From Streptomyces fungicidicus (GTDB lineage: Bacteria > Actinomycetota > Actinomycetes > Streptomycetales > Streptomycetaceae), in the NCBI RefSeq assembly GCF_003665435.1, contig NZ_CP023407.1, positions 4,513,501 to 4,577,500 on the forward strand: 64,000 nucleotides of DNA, read 5' to 3'. Numbering within the stretch: the first letter of the stretch is position 1; each line of letters opens with the position of its first letter. The position numbers were made by a program, and so were the translations under genes. Of the stretch, positions 8,209 to 18,065 are shown one piece after another. Below the pieces are notes generated by a model. That model saw nothing but the letters and a program-made list of their open reading frames with translations, was not told where the DNA came from and ran no database searches.

Positions 8209-11103
8209 TCAGCGCAGGGAACGCAGCTTGGCGTCCACCAGCTCGGCCTCGTCGCGCACGTCGAGGCGCCGGTATGCCGACAGCGAGCGGTGGAAGTAGC
8301 GCCGCGCGGTCTGCTTCCGGCCCGTGGCGTGGTGCAGCTCGCCCAGCAGGCACGCCACCCGGGCCTCCGCGCGGCGGTCACCGAGCCGCTGCTGCACCGC
8401 CAGCGCGTCCACCAGCAGCGCCGACGCCCGGCCCGCGTCGCCCTGCCGCAGGCACAGCTCCCCGATGCTCTGCTGCACGTACGCCGCGCAGTGCGTGTCG
8501 GTCAGCTCGTCGAAGATCCCCAGGGCCCGCTCCAGCTCGGCCCGCGCCATGTGCGGTGTGCCGCGCAGTTCGTGCAGTACGGCGATACGGCGCCGGACCT
8601 GTGCCTCGCGGTGCCGGTCGCCGACGTCGCGGGACAGGGTGAGCGCGTCGTCGAGCCACGGTGCCGCGGCGTCCGCGTCGCCCCGGTCCAGCCACACCGA
8701 GGCGATCGCGTTGTGCGCGATCGCCTCACCGTGCCGGTCGGCCGCCGCCCGGAAGGCGTGCCGCGCCTCGGTGAAGGAGGCCAGCGCCGAGTCCAGGTCG
8801 CCGGTCACCCGGTGCACGGAGCCGATGCCGAGCCGGGCGACCGCCTCGCCGGAGCGGTGGCCGAGGGCGGTGAAGACCTCCCGGGAGCGGGTGAACGCGG
8901 TGAGCGCGTCGGCGTACCGGTCCTGATAGAGATGGAGCTGGCCGAGGTTGCGCAGCAGGGCGGCGGACCGGGTGTCGCCGGGTGCGGGCCCCGCCTGGAG
9001 GGCGAGCCGGTGGGTGCGCAGCCAGTCGTCGTAGTAGCCCCGCATGTCGAAGAAGCCCGCCAGCTCGACGGCGAGGTCGCCCGCCCGCGCGTGGTCGCCG
9101 AACCGCAGAGCGGACTCCACGGCGGTGACGAGGACCCGGCGTTCGCTCTCGAACCACTCGACCGGCCGGGTGCGTACCGCGCGGGCGATGCCGGCGGCCG
9201 GGCCGGGCAGCGGCACCGTCTCCCCCAGCACCCCGAGGAAACGCGTCGGCATCGCGGCGTTCGCGCAGCGGGCCAGCGCGATCAGGGCGTCCACGGTCCG
9301 CAGCCCGTGCTCGCGCCGGACGCCGGGGTCGTCCGCCTTGGTGAGTTCACGCGCGTAGATACGGAGCAGATCGTGCATGCGGTAGCGCTGCAGCCCCAGG
9401 GGGTCGGTGCCCACCACCTCTACCAGGTGCTCGTCGAGCAGTGTCTCGAGCACCCGGGACGGCTCCTCGGCGTGCCCCATCGCGACCGCGACGAGCCAGC
9501 CCGGTACCGCCTCGCCGGGCAGTCGCCCGAAGGCGCGGAAGGCAGTGGCGGCGTGTTCGGGCAGATGCCGGTAGCTCAGCTCCGCGCTCGCCCGGACCTC
9601 CAGCTCGCCGGCCCGCAGCCGGTCCAGCCGGTCACGCTCGTCGTGCAGGAAGTCGGCCAGCGCGGCGACGGTCCAGCCCGGCCGGTTCGCCAGCCGGGCC
9701 CCGGCGATCCGCACGGCCAGCGGCAGCGAACCGCAGCCGGCGAGCACCCGGTCGGCGTGCGCGTCGGCGCCGCGCAGCCGCTCCTCGCCGACGATTCGGC
9801 CGAGCAGCGTACGGGCCTCGTCGTGCCGCATCACGCCGAGCGGGCAGTGGTACGCGGGCAGGGACGGCATCCGGCGGCGCGAGCCGACCAGGACCGCGGA
9901 GCCGCCGGTGCCCGGCAGCAGCGGTCGGATCTGCGCGCTGGTCGAGGCGTCGTCCAGGACGATCAGGAAGCGCCGTGTGGCCAGCCGGGAGCGCAGCAGC
10001 GCGGCCCGCTCGCCCGGTTCGGCCGGAATGGCGTTGTCGATGACGCCGAGGCCCCGCAGCATCTCGGCGAGCACGTCGGCCGCCTCACGGGGGCGGCCGC
10101 TCATGCCGCCCAGGTCGACGAAGAGCTGTCCGTCCGGGAACAGGCGCCGCACCCGGTGGGCGACATGGACGATCAGGGTGGACTTCCCCGAGCCCGGTAA
10201 GCCCGACACCACGGCGACGACCGGCCGCCGGCCGGCCCCGGACAGCAACTCCTCGAGGGTGGCGATCTCCCCCTCGCGGCCGGTGAAGTCGGGTACGTCC
10301 ATCGGCAGTTGGCACACCGGCGTGACCGGGGCGGCGCGGCGTCCGGCCACCTGCCCGTTGACCTCCTCACCGGTGGCGCGCAGCGGCGCACCGGGGGCGA
10401 CGCCGAGTTCGGCGGCGAGGACCCGCTCGGCCTCGGCGTAGGCGACGCGGGACTCCGTGACGCGTCCCGCGCCGTACAGGGCGCGGACCAGCATCTGCCA
10501 CAGGTCCTCGCGCAGCGGGTCCTCGGCGAGGCGGGTCCTGAGGTCGGCGACGAGCGGCGCGTAGTCGCCCAGCCGCAGCCGCACCCGCAGGCATTCGTCG
10601 ACGGCGAGGGAGCGCAGCCCCTCGATCCGGGCGATCACCGGATCCCATACGACGCTGGGCGGCAGGTCCTGGAGCACGCCGCCCCGCCACAGCGCGAGCG
10701 CCGTGTCGTAGCCGCGCAGGGCGGCGCCGTCGTCGCCCTGGTCGCGAGCCGCGCGGGCGCGTTCCAGGAGGTGCTCGAACAGCAGCATGTCGTGATCGTC
10801 CGGCCCGGCGTCCAGGGTGTAGCCCGAGGGCAGGGTGCGCAGCCCGTCGGTGACGATGCCCGAGGCCCGCAGGGCCGCCCGGACCGCGCGTACATAGGTG
10901 CGCACGTTGGCCACCGCCGAGCGGGGCGCGCCGCCGGGCCACAGGACCTCCGTCAGGACGTCGAGCGAGACGAACGCCCCGGGCTCCAGCAGGAGCGTGG
11001 CGAGGACCGCCCGCGGCTTGGGGCCGCCCAGCGGGAGCGGCTCCGGTGCGCCCCGCGCCCGTACCCGGAGCGGGCCCAGCACGCCGAATATCGGCTCCCC
11101 CAT
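8209..11103 (-). CDS. AfsR/SARP family transcriptional regulator with NB-ARC and TPR domains
   Basis: A 964-residue AfsR-like regulator. Domain order: an OmpR-type winged helix (about 1-95, starting FGVLGPLRV and including GGPKPRAVLATLLL), a bacterial transcriptional activation domain (about 100-250), an NB-ARC ATPase (Walker A GLPGSGKST near residue 305, Walker B RFLIVLDDAST near 380), then a helical and TPR region to the end. Such large SARPs activate secondary metabolism or morphological genes and bind direct heptameric repeats near -35 boxes. The ATG at 11103 is preferred over the upstream in-frame ATG at 11211 because GGAGG precedes it at 7 bp. No biosynthetic cluster adjoins it, so it may act elsewhere as a global regulator. 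Confidence 0.92.
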   Translation of the reverse strand: MGEPIFGVLGPLRVRARGAPEPLPLGGPKPRAVLATLLLEPGAFVSLDVLTEVLWPGGAPRSAVANVRTYVRAVRAALRASGIVTDGLRTLPSGYTLDAGPDDHDMLLFEHLLERARAARDQGDDGAALRGYDTALALWRGGVLQDLPPSVVWDPVIARIEGLRSLAVDECLRVRLRLGDYAPLVADLRTRLAEDPLREDLWQMLVRALYGAGRVTESRVAYAEAERVLAAELGVAPGAPLRATGEEVNGQVAGRRAAPVTPVCQLPMDVPDFTGREGEIATLEELLSGAGRRPVVAVVSGLPGSGKSTLIVHVAHRVRRLFPDGQLFVDLGGMSGRPREAADVLAEMLRGLGVIDNAIPAEPGERAALLRSRLATRRFLIVLDDASTSAQIRPLLPGTGGSAVLVGSRRRMPSLPAYHCPLGVMRHDEARTLLGRIVGEERLRGADAHADRVLAGCGSLPLAVRIAGARLANRPGWTVAALADFLHDERDRLDRLRAGELEVRASAELSYRHLPEHAATAFRAFGRLPGEAVPGWLVAVAMGHAEEPSRVLETLLDEHLVEVVGTDPLGLQRYRMHDLLRIYARELTKADDPGVRREHGLRTVDALIALARCANAAMPTRFLGVLGETVPLPGPAAGIARAVRTRPVEWFESERRVLVTAVESALRFGDHARAGDLAVELAGFFDMRGYYDDWLRTHRLALQAGPAPGDTRSAALLRNLGQLHLYQDRYADALTAFTRSREVFTALGHRSGEAVARLGIGSVHRVTGDLDSALASFTEARHAFRAAADRHGEAIAHNAIASVWLDRGDADAAAPWLDDALTLSRDVGDRHREAQVRRRIAVLHELRGTPHMARAELERALGIFDELTDTHCAAYVQQSIGELCLRQGDAGRASALLVDALAVQQRLGDRRAEARVACLLGELHHATGRKQTARRYFHRSLSAYRRLDVRDEAELVDAKLRSLR

Positions 11104-11239
11104 GCGCTTGCCTCCGCAAAGCCCGTGACAGCCCGTGACCGTGCGCCCAGCGTAGCCGTACACACAGTCGCCGAACAGGAGTTCAGCGATCCGGGATGGG
11201 ACCGGTGCCACGGGGTCACTTCGCCGTGCGGCAGGGGCG

Positions 11240-12094
11240 TCAGCCCTTGAGGGCGGCGGTGACGGCCTCGGCGAGGGGGGTCGTCGGACGGCCGGCCAGC
11301 CGGGACAGGTCGCCGCTGTCGACGACGAGCTCCCCCTTCTCGATCGAGACGTCCACGCCCGCGAGGACGGCCGCCATCGGCTCGGGCACTCCGGCGCCGG
11401 CCAGGATGCCGGTGAGCGCCTCGGGCGTGACCGGGTTGTAGGTGATCTCCTTGCCGGTCTGCCGGCTGAGCTCGGCCGCGTACTCGGCGAAGCCCCACGC
11501 CTCGTCGCCGCCCAGCTCGTACGTCTTGTTCTCGTGCCCCTCGCCGGTCAGGACGGCGACCGCGGCGGCCGCGTAGTCGGCCCGCGAGGCGGAGGAGACC
11601 CGGCCGTCACCGGCGGCGGCGAGGACCGCGCCGTGCTCCAGCACCGGGGCGAGGTTCTCGGTGTAGTTCTCGTGGTACCAGCCGTTGCGCAGCAGCACGT
11701 ACGGCACGCCCGAGCCCAGCAGCGCCTCCTCGGTGCCGCGGTGGTCGTCGGCGAGCGCGGCGGTCAGGGTGCCGGGGGCGCTGGTGTAGGCGAGCAGGGC
11801 GACACCGGCGGCCTTCGCGGCGTCGATGACCATCCGGTGCTGCCCCACCCTGCCCTTGTCGAACTCGTTGCCCGAGATCAGCAGGACCTTGTCGCCGGCC
11901 GTGAACAGGCCGTCGAAGGTCTCGGGCGCGTTGTAGTCGGCGACCGCGATCCGTACCCCGCGCCCGGCGAACCCGGCCGCCTTCTCGGCGTCGCGGACGA
12001 CGGCGGTGATCTGCTCGGCCGGAACCTTCTCCAGCAGCTGGGCCACGACGTGGCGGCCGAGGTGTCCGGTGGCGCCGGTGACGACGATGCTCAT
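11240..12094 (-). CDS. NmrA-like NAD(P)H:quinone oxidoreductase/epimerase (QorB type)
   Basis: A 284-residue atypical short-chain dehydrogenase. The nucleotide-binding motif GATGHLG lies at residues 7-13, with a central segment LLRNGWYHENYTEN and FAEYAAELSRQTGKEITYNPV, the hallmarks of the NmrA/QorB group. These proteins reduce quinones or sense NADP(H). It is divergent from an HxlR regulator 98 bp away; this pairing of a QorB-like reductase with an HxlR regulator is common and usually reflects induction by electrophiles or quinones. A long dyad at 12165-12189 lies between them. Confidence 0.88.
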   Translation of the reverse strand: MSIVVTGATGHLGRHVVAQLLEKVPAEQITAVVRDAEKAAGFAGRGVRIAVADYNAPETFDGLFTAGDKVLLISGNEFDKGRVGQHRMVIDAAKAAGVALLAYTSAPGTLTAALADDHRGTEEALLGSGVPYVLLRNGWYHENYTENLAPVLEHGAVLAAAGDGRVSSASRADYAAAAVAVLTGEGHENKTYELGGDEAWGFAEYAAELSRQTGKEITYNPVTPEALTGILAGAGVPEPMAAVLAGVDVSIEKGELVVDSGDLSRLAGRPTTPLAEAVTAALKG

Positions 12095-12164
12095 GATGCG
12101 GAACTCCAGGGGGTCGCGTGAGGGGTTGTGCCACTCACCTTAGGAGATGCGCTAACTATGGGAA

Positions 12165-12189
12165 AGTACCCACTTTGAAGTAAGGTACT
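12165..12189. promoter_or_regulatory. Dyad operator candidate for the HxlR regulator
   Basis: An extended inverted repeat: AGTACC plus CACTT on the left and AAGTA plus AGGTACT on the right around a TG centre, with one unpaired insertion. It ends 3 bp before the hxlR-type ATG at 12193 and lies in the intergenic space shared with the reductase gene, so binding could block both transcripts. Confidence 0.6.
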
Positions 12190-12192
12190 GGC

Positions 12193-12573
12193 ATGGCAGT
12201 AAGTAGGAATGCGTTGCTGAGTGAGGCCGAGGCGATGTGCCCGCACCGTCTGGTGCTGGAGCACGTGACCAGCCGCTGGGGCGTGCTGGTGCTGATCACG
12301 CTGCTGGAGCGGCCGCACCGCTTCAGCGAACTGCGCCGGGCGATCGGCAGGGTCAGCGAGAAGATGCTCACCCAGACCCTCCAGACCCTGGAGCGTGACG
12401 GACTGGTCCACCGCGACGCCAAGCCCGTCATCCCGCCCCGCGTCGACTACTCCCTCACCGACCTGGGCCGCGAGGCCGCCGAACAGGTGCGCGCACTGGC
12501 CCTGTGGACGGAGAAGCGTCTGACCGACGTGCTCGCCGCCCGCCGCGCGTACGACGAGGCCCGGGCGCGCTAG
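12193..12573 (+). CDS. HxlR family transcriptional regulator
   Basis: A 126-residue single-domain winged-helix protein of the HxlR (DUF24) type. It shows MCPHRLVLEHVTSRWGVLVL (redox-type Cys16 next to the first helix), RFSELRRAIGRVSEKMLTQTLQTLERDGLV (recognition helix) and the wing DYSLTDLG. Cys-containing HxlR proteins such as HypR, YodB and QorR respond to quinones and disulfide stress. AAGG about 5 bp before the ATG is the only visible ribosome site and it falls inside the operator dyad. The divergent quinone-reductase-like gene is the predicted target, and autorepression is likely. Confidence 0.9.
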   Translation: MAVSRNALLSEAEAMCPHRLVLEHVTSRWGVLVLITLLERPHRFSELRRAIGRVSEKMLTQTLQTLERDGLVHRDAKPVIPPRVDYSLTDLGREAAEQVRALALWTEKRLTDVLAARRAYDEARAR

Positions 12574-12592
12574 CGCACCCGGGCCTCGTACG
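12549..12592. terminator. Bidirectional hairpin between hxlR-type gene and korB
   Basis: A long inverted repeat with a GAGGCCCGGG core arm that overlaps the last codons and stop of the HxlR gene and lies before the stop of korB on the other strand. Outer arms (CGTACGA and its complement) extend the stem with one bulge. It is well placed to end both converging transcripts. Confidence 0.65.
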
Positions 12593-12606
12593 ACCTGCGA
12601 CGGGGT

Positions 12607-13657
<1,051 letters not shown>

Positions 13658-13665
<8 letters not shown>

Positions 13666-15586
13666 TGAGGGCCTCCTTGAGCGCCGTGGCGAGCTGCTCC
13701 GCCTTGAACGGCATGCCGTTGACCTGGTTGTACGAGCGGGCGTCGACCAGGTACTTCGCCCGGATCAGGGTGGCGAGCTGGCCGAGGTTCATCTCCGGGA
13801 CCACCACCTTGTCGTACGCCGCGAGGACCGTACCCAGGTTGTGCGGGAAGGGGTTGAGGTGGCGCAGGTGGGCCTGGGCGATCCGGCCGCCCTCCTTGCG
13901 GATGCGGCGCACGGCCGCCGTGATCGGTCCGTAGGTCGATCCCCAGCCCAGGACGAGTGTCCGCGCGCCGTGCGGGTCGTCGACCTCGATGTCGGGCACG
14001 TCGATGCCGTCGATCTTGGCCTGCCGGGTGCGGACCATGAAGTCGTGGTTGGCGGGGTCGTAGGAGATGTTGCCCGTGCCGTCCTGCTTCTCGATGCCGC
14101 CGATGCGGTGCTCCAGACCCGGGGTCCCCGGGATCGCCCAGGGGCGGGCCAGCGTCCGCGGGTCACGCTTGTAGGGCCAGAAGACTTCGGTGCCGTCGGC
14201 CAGCGCGTGGTTCGGTCCCTGGGCGAACTGCACCCTCAGGTCCGGCAGCTCCTCCGGGTCCGGTACGCGCCAGGGCTCGCTGCCGTTGGCGAGGTAGCCG
14301 TCGGAGAGGAGGAAGACGGGGGTGCGGTAGGTCAGCGCGATGCGGGCGGCTTCGAGCGCGGCGTCGAAGCAGTCGGCCGGGGTGCGCGGCGCGATCACCG
14401 GGACCGGTGCCTCGCCGTTGCGGCCGTACATCGCCTGGAGCAGGTCGGCCTGCTCGGTCTTGGTGGGCAGGCCGGTCGAGGGGCCGCCGCGCTGGATGTC
14501 CACGACCAGCAGCGGCAGTTCCAGGGAGACGGCGAGCCCGATCGTCTCGGACTTCAGCGCCACACCGGGGCCGGAGGTGGTGGTCACCGCGAGGGATCCG
14601 CCGAAGGCGGCGCCCAGCGCGGCTCCGATGCCGGCGATCTCGTCCTCGGCCTGGAAGGTCCGCACACCGAAGTTCTTGTGCCGGCTCAGCTCGTGCAGGA
14701 TGTCCGAGGCCGGGGTGATCGGGTACGAGCCCAGGTAGAGCGGCAGGTCCGCCTGACGGGACGCCGCGACCAGCCCGTAGGACAGCGCCAGGTTCCCCGA
14801 GATGTTCCGGTAGACGCCGGGCGGGAACGCCTTCGCCGCGGGGGCCACCTCGTAGGAGACGGCGAAGTCTTCCGTCGTCTCACCGAAGTTCCAGCCCGCG
14901 CGGAACGCCGCGATGTTGGCGGCCGCGATGTCCGGCTTCTTGGCGAACTTCGTCCGCAGGAACTTCTCGGTGCCCTCGGTGGGCCGGTGGTACATCCAGC
15001 TCAGCAGGCCCAGCGCGAACATGTTCTTGCTGCGTTCGGCCTCCTTGCGGCTGAGGTCGAACTCCTTGAGCGCCTCGACGGTCAGCGTGGTCAGCGGCAC
15101 CGGGTGCAGGTGGTAGCCGTCGAGGGAGCCGTCCTCCAGGGGGCTGCTGTCGTAGCCGACCTTCTGCATCGCCCGCTTGGTGAACTCGTCGGTGTTGACG
15201 ATGATCTCCGCGCCGCGCGGCAGGTCGCCGATGTTGGCCTTCAGCGCGGCCGGGTTCATCGCCACCAGCACGTTCGGCGCGTCGCCGGGGGTGAGGATGT
15301 CGTGGTCGGCGAAGTGGAGCTGGAAGGACGACACCCCGGGCAGGGTGCCGGCGGGCGCGCGGATCTCGGCGGGGAAGTTCGGCAGCGTGGAGAGGTCGTT
15401 GCCGAAGGACGCGGTCTCCGACGTGAAACGGTCACCGGTGAGCTGCATCCCGTCACCGGAGTCCCCCGCGAACCTGATGATCACTCGGTCGAGCCGGCGG
15501 ACGTCCTTCGGCCCCGCCGCTGTGCGCTGCTCTCCCACGACTGCTCCGTCGGCCTGCTCCGCAGTGCTGCTGACCTGGCTGGTCAC
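13658..15586 (-). CDS. korA: 2-oxoacid:ferredoxin oxidoreductase, alpha subunit (gamma-alpha fusion)
   Basis: A 642-residue subunit with a fused gamma domain at the N-terminus (about residues 35-215, RFAGDSGDGMQLTGDRF and IRAPAGTLPGVSSFQL) followed by the pyrimidine-binding alpha domain (GNLALSYGLVAASRQ, YPITPASDILHELS, FQAEDEIAGIGAALGA). It partners the TPP subunit KorB encoded just downstream with an 8-bp overlap. The enzyme would supply low-potential ferredoxin electrons from the TCA cycle. This matters for the neighbourhood because the nuo cluster about 4 kb away lacks the NADH-input module. About 130 bp of non-coding DNA upstream should hold the promoter. Confidence 0.92.
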
Positions 15587-15719
15587 TGAACTGGACCTCC
15601 TCGAGGCGGCTGTCCGGGACGGCCTTCCCGCAGGCCTTCCCCGGATAAACCCTACGTCCGTAAGGGTCGCCTTCCTTGGGTCATTCGTATGTTGGACACG
15701 ACTTTCGGGGACGTCCCGC

Positions 15720-16391
15720 TCAGGAGTTGAGGTAGGTGAGGACCGCCAGGACCCGCCGGTGATCGCCGTCGCTGGGGGACAGCCCCAGCTTCAGGAAGAT
15801 GTTGCTGACGTGCTTCTCCACGGCGCCGTCGCTGACCACCAGCTGCCTGGCGATCGCCGAGTTCGTCCGCCCCTCGGCCATCAGCCCCAGCACCTCCCGC
15901 TCCCGCGGGGTGAGCCCCGCGAGCACGTCCTGCTTGCGGCTGCGCCCCAGCAGCTGCGCGACCACCTCCGGGTCCAGGGCCGTACCCCCCTGGGCCACGC
16001 GCACCACCGCGTCCACGAACTCACGGACCTCGGCCACCCGGTCCTTGAGCAGATAGCCGACCCCGCGGCTGGAACCGGCGAGCAGCTCCGTGGCGTAGCG
16101 CTCCTCCACGTACTGCGACAGCACCAGCACCCCGACACCCGGATGCGACTTGCGCAGCTGCACCGCGGCCCGCACCCCCTCGTCCGTGTGCGTCGGCGGC
16201 ATCCGCACATCGGCCACCACCACGTCCGGCAGCAGGTTCTCCCCGGCCAGTTCGGTGATCGTCTTGATCAGCGCGTCCCCGTCCCCGACACCGGCCACGA
16301 CGTCGTGCCCCCGGTCGGTCAGCAGCCGGGTCAGGCCCTCCCGCAGCAGCACCGAATCCTCGGCGATGACCACCCGCACCCTGTCCTCCAC
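15720..16391 (-). CDS. NarL/LuxR family response regulator
   Basis: A 223-residue two-component regulator. The receiver domain has the acidic pair in VVIAEDSVLLREGL and the phosphoacceptor Asp61 in LLPDVVVADVRMPP. The C-terminal LuxR helix-turn-helix is LTPREREVLGLMAEG followed by SDGAVEKHVSNIFLKLGL. It is the last gene of a same-strand set downstream of two histidine kinases, which are the likely phosphodonors. About 200 bp separate it from the kinase stop, so it may also have its own promoter. Targets are not evident. Confidence 0.92.
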   Translation of the reverse strand: MEDRVRVVIAEDSVLLREGLTRLLTDRGHDVVAGVGDGDALIKTITELAGENLLPDVVVADVRMPPTHTDEGVRAAVQLRKSHPGVGVLVLSQYVEERYATELLAGSSRGVGYLLKDRVAEVREFVDAVVRVAQGGTALDPEVVAQLLGRSRKQDVLAGLTPREREVLGLMAEGRTNSAIARQLVVSDGAVEKHVSNIFLKLGLSPSDGDHRRVLAVLTYLNS

Positions 16392-16593
16392 GTTCCTCGG
16401 CCCCCATGCCCCTGATCCGCACCCGCCCCCGTGGCGGCCCCGGTCGACGGGTCCAGCATTCCAGCATCCGGCGCGGGACGTGGCGGGGCACCGCGATCCG
16501 CGGGTGCCGGGAAGCCGGGAGACACCGCCCGAGCGGCGGGTGCGGGCCCCTGGCCCGCACCCGCCGCCCCTTCCGCCGCTCCCGGCCGCCCCG

Positions 16594-17958
16594 CTACCGG
16601 GTCCGCTCCACCCGCCACGGCAGCTCGGCGGTCACCCGGGTCGGGCCGCCCGCCGGGGAGTCCACCACCAGGATCCCGTCGACCGCGTCCAGCCGCTCGG
16701 CCAGACCCGCCAGTCCGGAACCCCCGGACACCTCGGCGCCGCCCACGCCGTTGTCCACGACCTGGAGCATCAGCCGGTTCTCCGTCCGCCACACCTCCAC
16801 GGCCGCCGAGGTCGCCCGCGCGTGCTTGCTGATGTTCTGCAGCAGCTCCGACACCGTGAAGTAGGCGATGCCCTCGATGGCCGGCGCGGGCCGCTCGGTC
16901 AGGTCCACCTCCACCCGGACCGGCACCGTGCACCGGGAGGCCACCGCCGACAGCGCCGCGTCCAGACCCCGGTCGGTCAGCACCGCCGGGTGGATGCCCC
17001 GGGCCAGGTCCCGCAGCTCCTGCAGCGCCGTCTTCACCTCGCCGTGCGCCTCGTCCACCATCTGCGCCGCGGCCCGCGGGTCCTCCCGCAGCTTCTCCTT
17101 CGCCAGCCCCAGATCCATGGCCAGCGCCACCAGCCGGGCCTGCGCCCCGTCGTGCAGATCGCGCTCGATGCGCCGCAGGTCCGCCGCCGCCGTGTCCACC
17201 ACCACCCCGCGGTCCGACTCCAGCTCCACCACCCGCGTGGCCAGCCGGGACGGCCCGAGCAGCCCGTGCACCATCACCCGGTCCACCGTCGTCAGCGCCC
17301 GCACGATCCACGGAGTGGCGAGCGTGAACAGCAGACCCACCCCCGCGGTCACCGCGATCTCGAACGGGTTGTCCAGATAGATCTGGTGGTGCTCGTCGCC
17401 GTACAGCTGTATGCCGGCCTGCCCGGCGTACATCGGCAGCACCCAGAACCACAGCGGGTACGTCACCAGCGACCAGCCCACCGACCAGAGCGTCACGGTG
17501 ACCGCGAAGGAGAGCACCGCCCACGGCAGCTGCAGCACCGCGTACAGCAGCGCCCGCCAGGAGGCGCCGCTCTTCAGCACGGCCCCGGTCCAGGCCATGA
17601 AGCCCTGCCGCTTCATCCGCAGCGGATCCGGCTCACCCACCCCCAGACCCAGCAGCCCCCGCGCCCGCGCCCGCTCCAGCGCACCGAACCCGCGGCAACC
17701 GGCGAGCGCCGCCGCGAGCACCGGGACGCCGAGGAACGTCACCAGCAGGCCCGCCCCGAGCGACACCATCGTGACCGCGTAGGTGAACAGCAGGATGCTG
17801 ATCGGCAGGCTCAGCAGCACGTACCCCAGCTCCCGCCAGGTGCGCCCCTCGACCGGCGCCCGCAGCGCCGCCGGCATCCGGTGCCGCCGTTCCCCCGCGT
17901 ACCCGGGGTGTCCCGTGTCCGCGGGGAGCCCCGGGCCCTGTCCGTACTCCGTGGCCAT
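16594..17958 (-). CDS. Sensor histidine kinase (HisKA_3 type), proximal paralogue
   Basis: A 454-residue membrane kinase. The N-terminal half has four or more hydrophobic segments in a sensor-type region shared with its neighbour (ELGYVLLSLPISILLFTYA, LERARARGLLG). The HisKA_3 phosphoacceptor is the His of ERDLHDGAQARLV near residue 265, followed by the HATPase domain with SELLQNISKHA (N box) and DNGVGG (G1 box). ATG at 17958 follows GAGGAGAGGG. It is a clear paralogue of the kinase at 18066-19325, with the same kinase core nearly word for word but different sensor details. The response regulator at 15720 is the likely partner. Ligand unknown. Confidence 0.9.
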   Translation of the reverse strand: MATEYGQGPGLPADTGHPGYAGERRHRMPAALRAPVEGRTWRELGYVLLSLPISILLFTYAVTMVSLGAGLLVTFLGVPVLAAALAGCRGFGALERARARGLLGLGVGEPDPLRMKRQGFMAWTGAVLKSGASWRALLYAVLQLPWAVLSFAVTVTLWSVGWSLVTYPLWFWVLPMYAGQAGIQLYGDEHHQIYLDNPFEIAVTAGVGLLFTLATPWIVRALTTVDRVMVHGLLGPSRLATRVVELESDRGVVVDTAAADLRRIERDLHDGAQARLVALAMDLGLAKEKLREDPRAAAQMVDEAHGEVKTALQELRDLARGIHPAVLTDRGLDAALSAVASRCTVPVRVEVDLTERPAPAIEGIAYFTVSELLQNISKHARATSAAVEVWRTENRLMLQVVDNGVGGAEVSGGSGLAGLAERLDAVDGILVVDSPAGGPTRVTAELPWRVERTR

Positions 17959-18065
17959 CGACGTCCCTCTCCTCGTCCGGCGGCTGTGCTGTCGTACCTC
18001 CAGACTGCTCCGTCGCAGGTCGGCGGACCATGGAGGCCGTCGCAGTCTTGGACGGGGGGTTTTCC

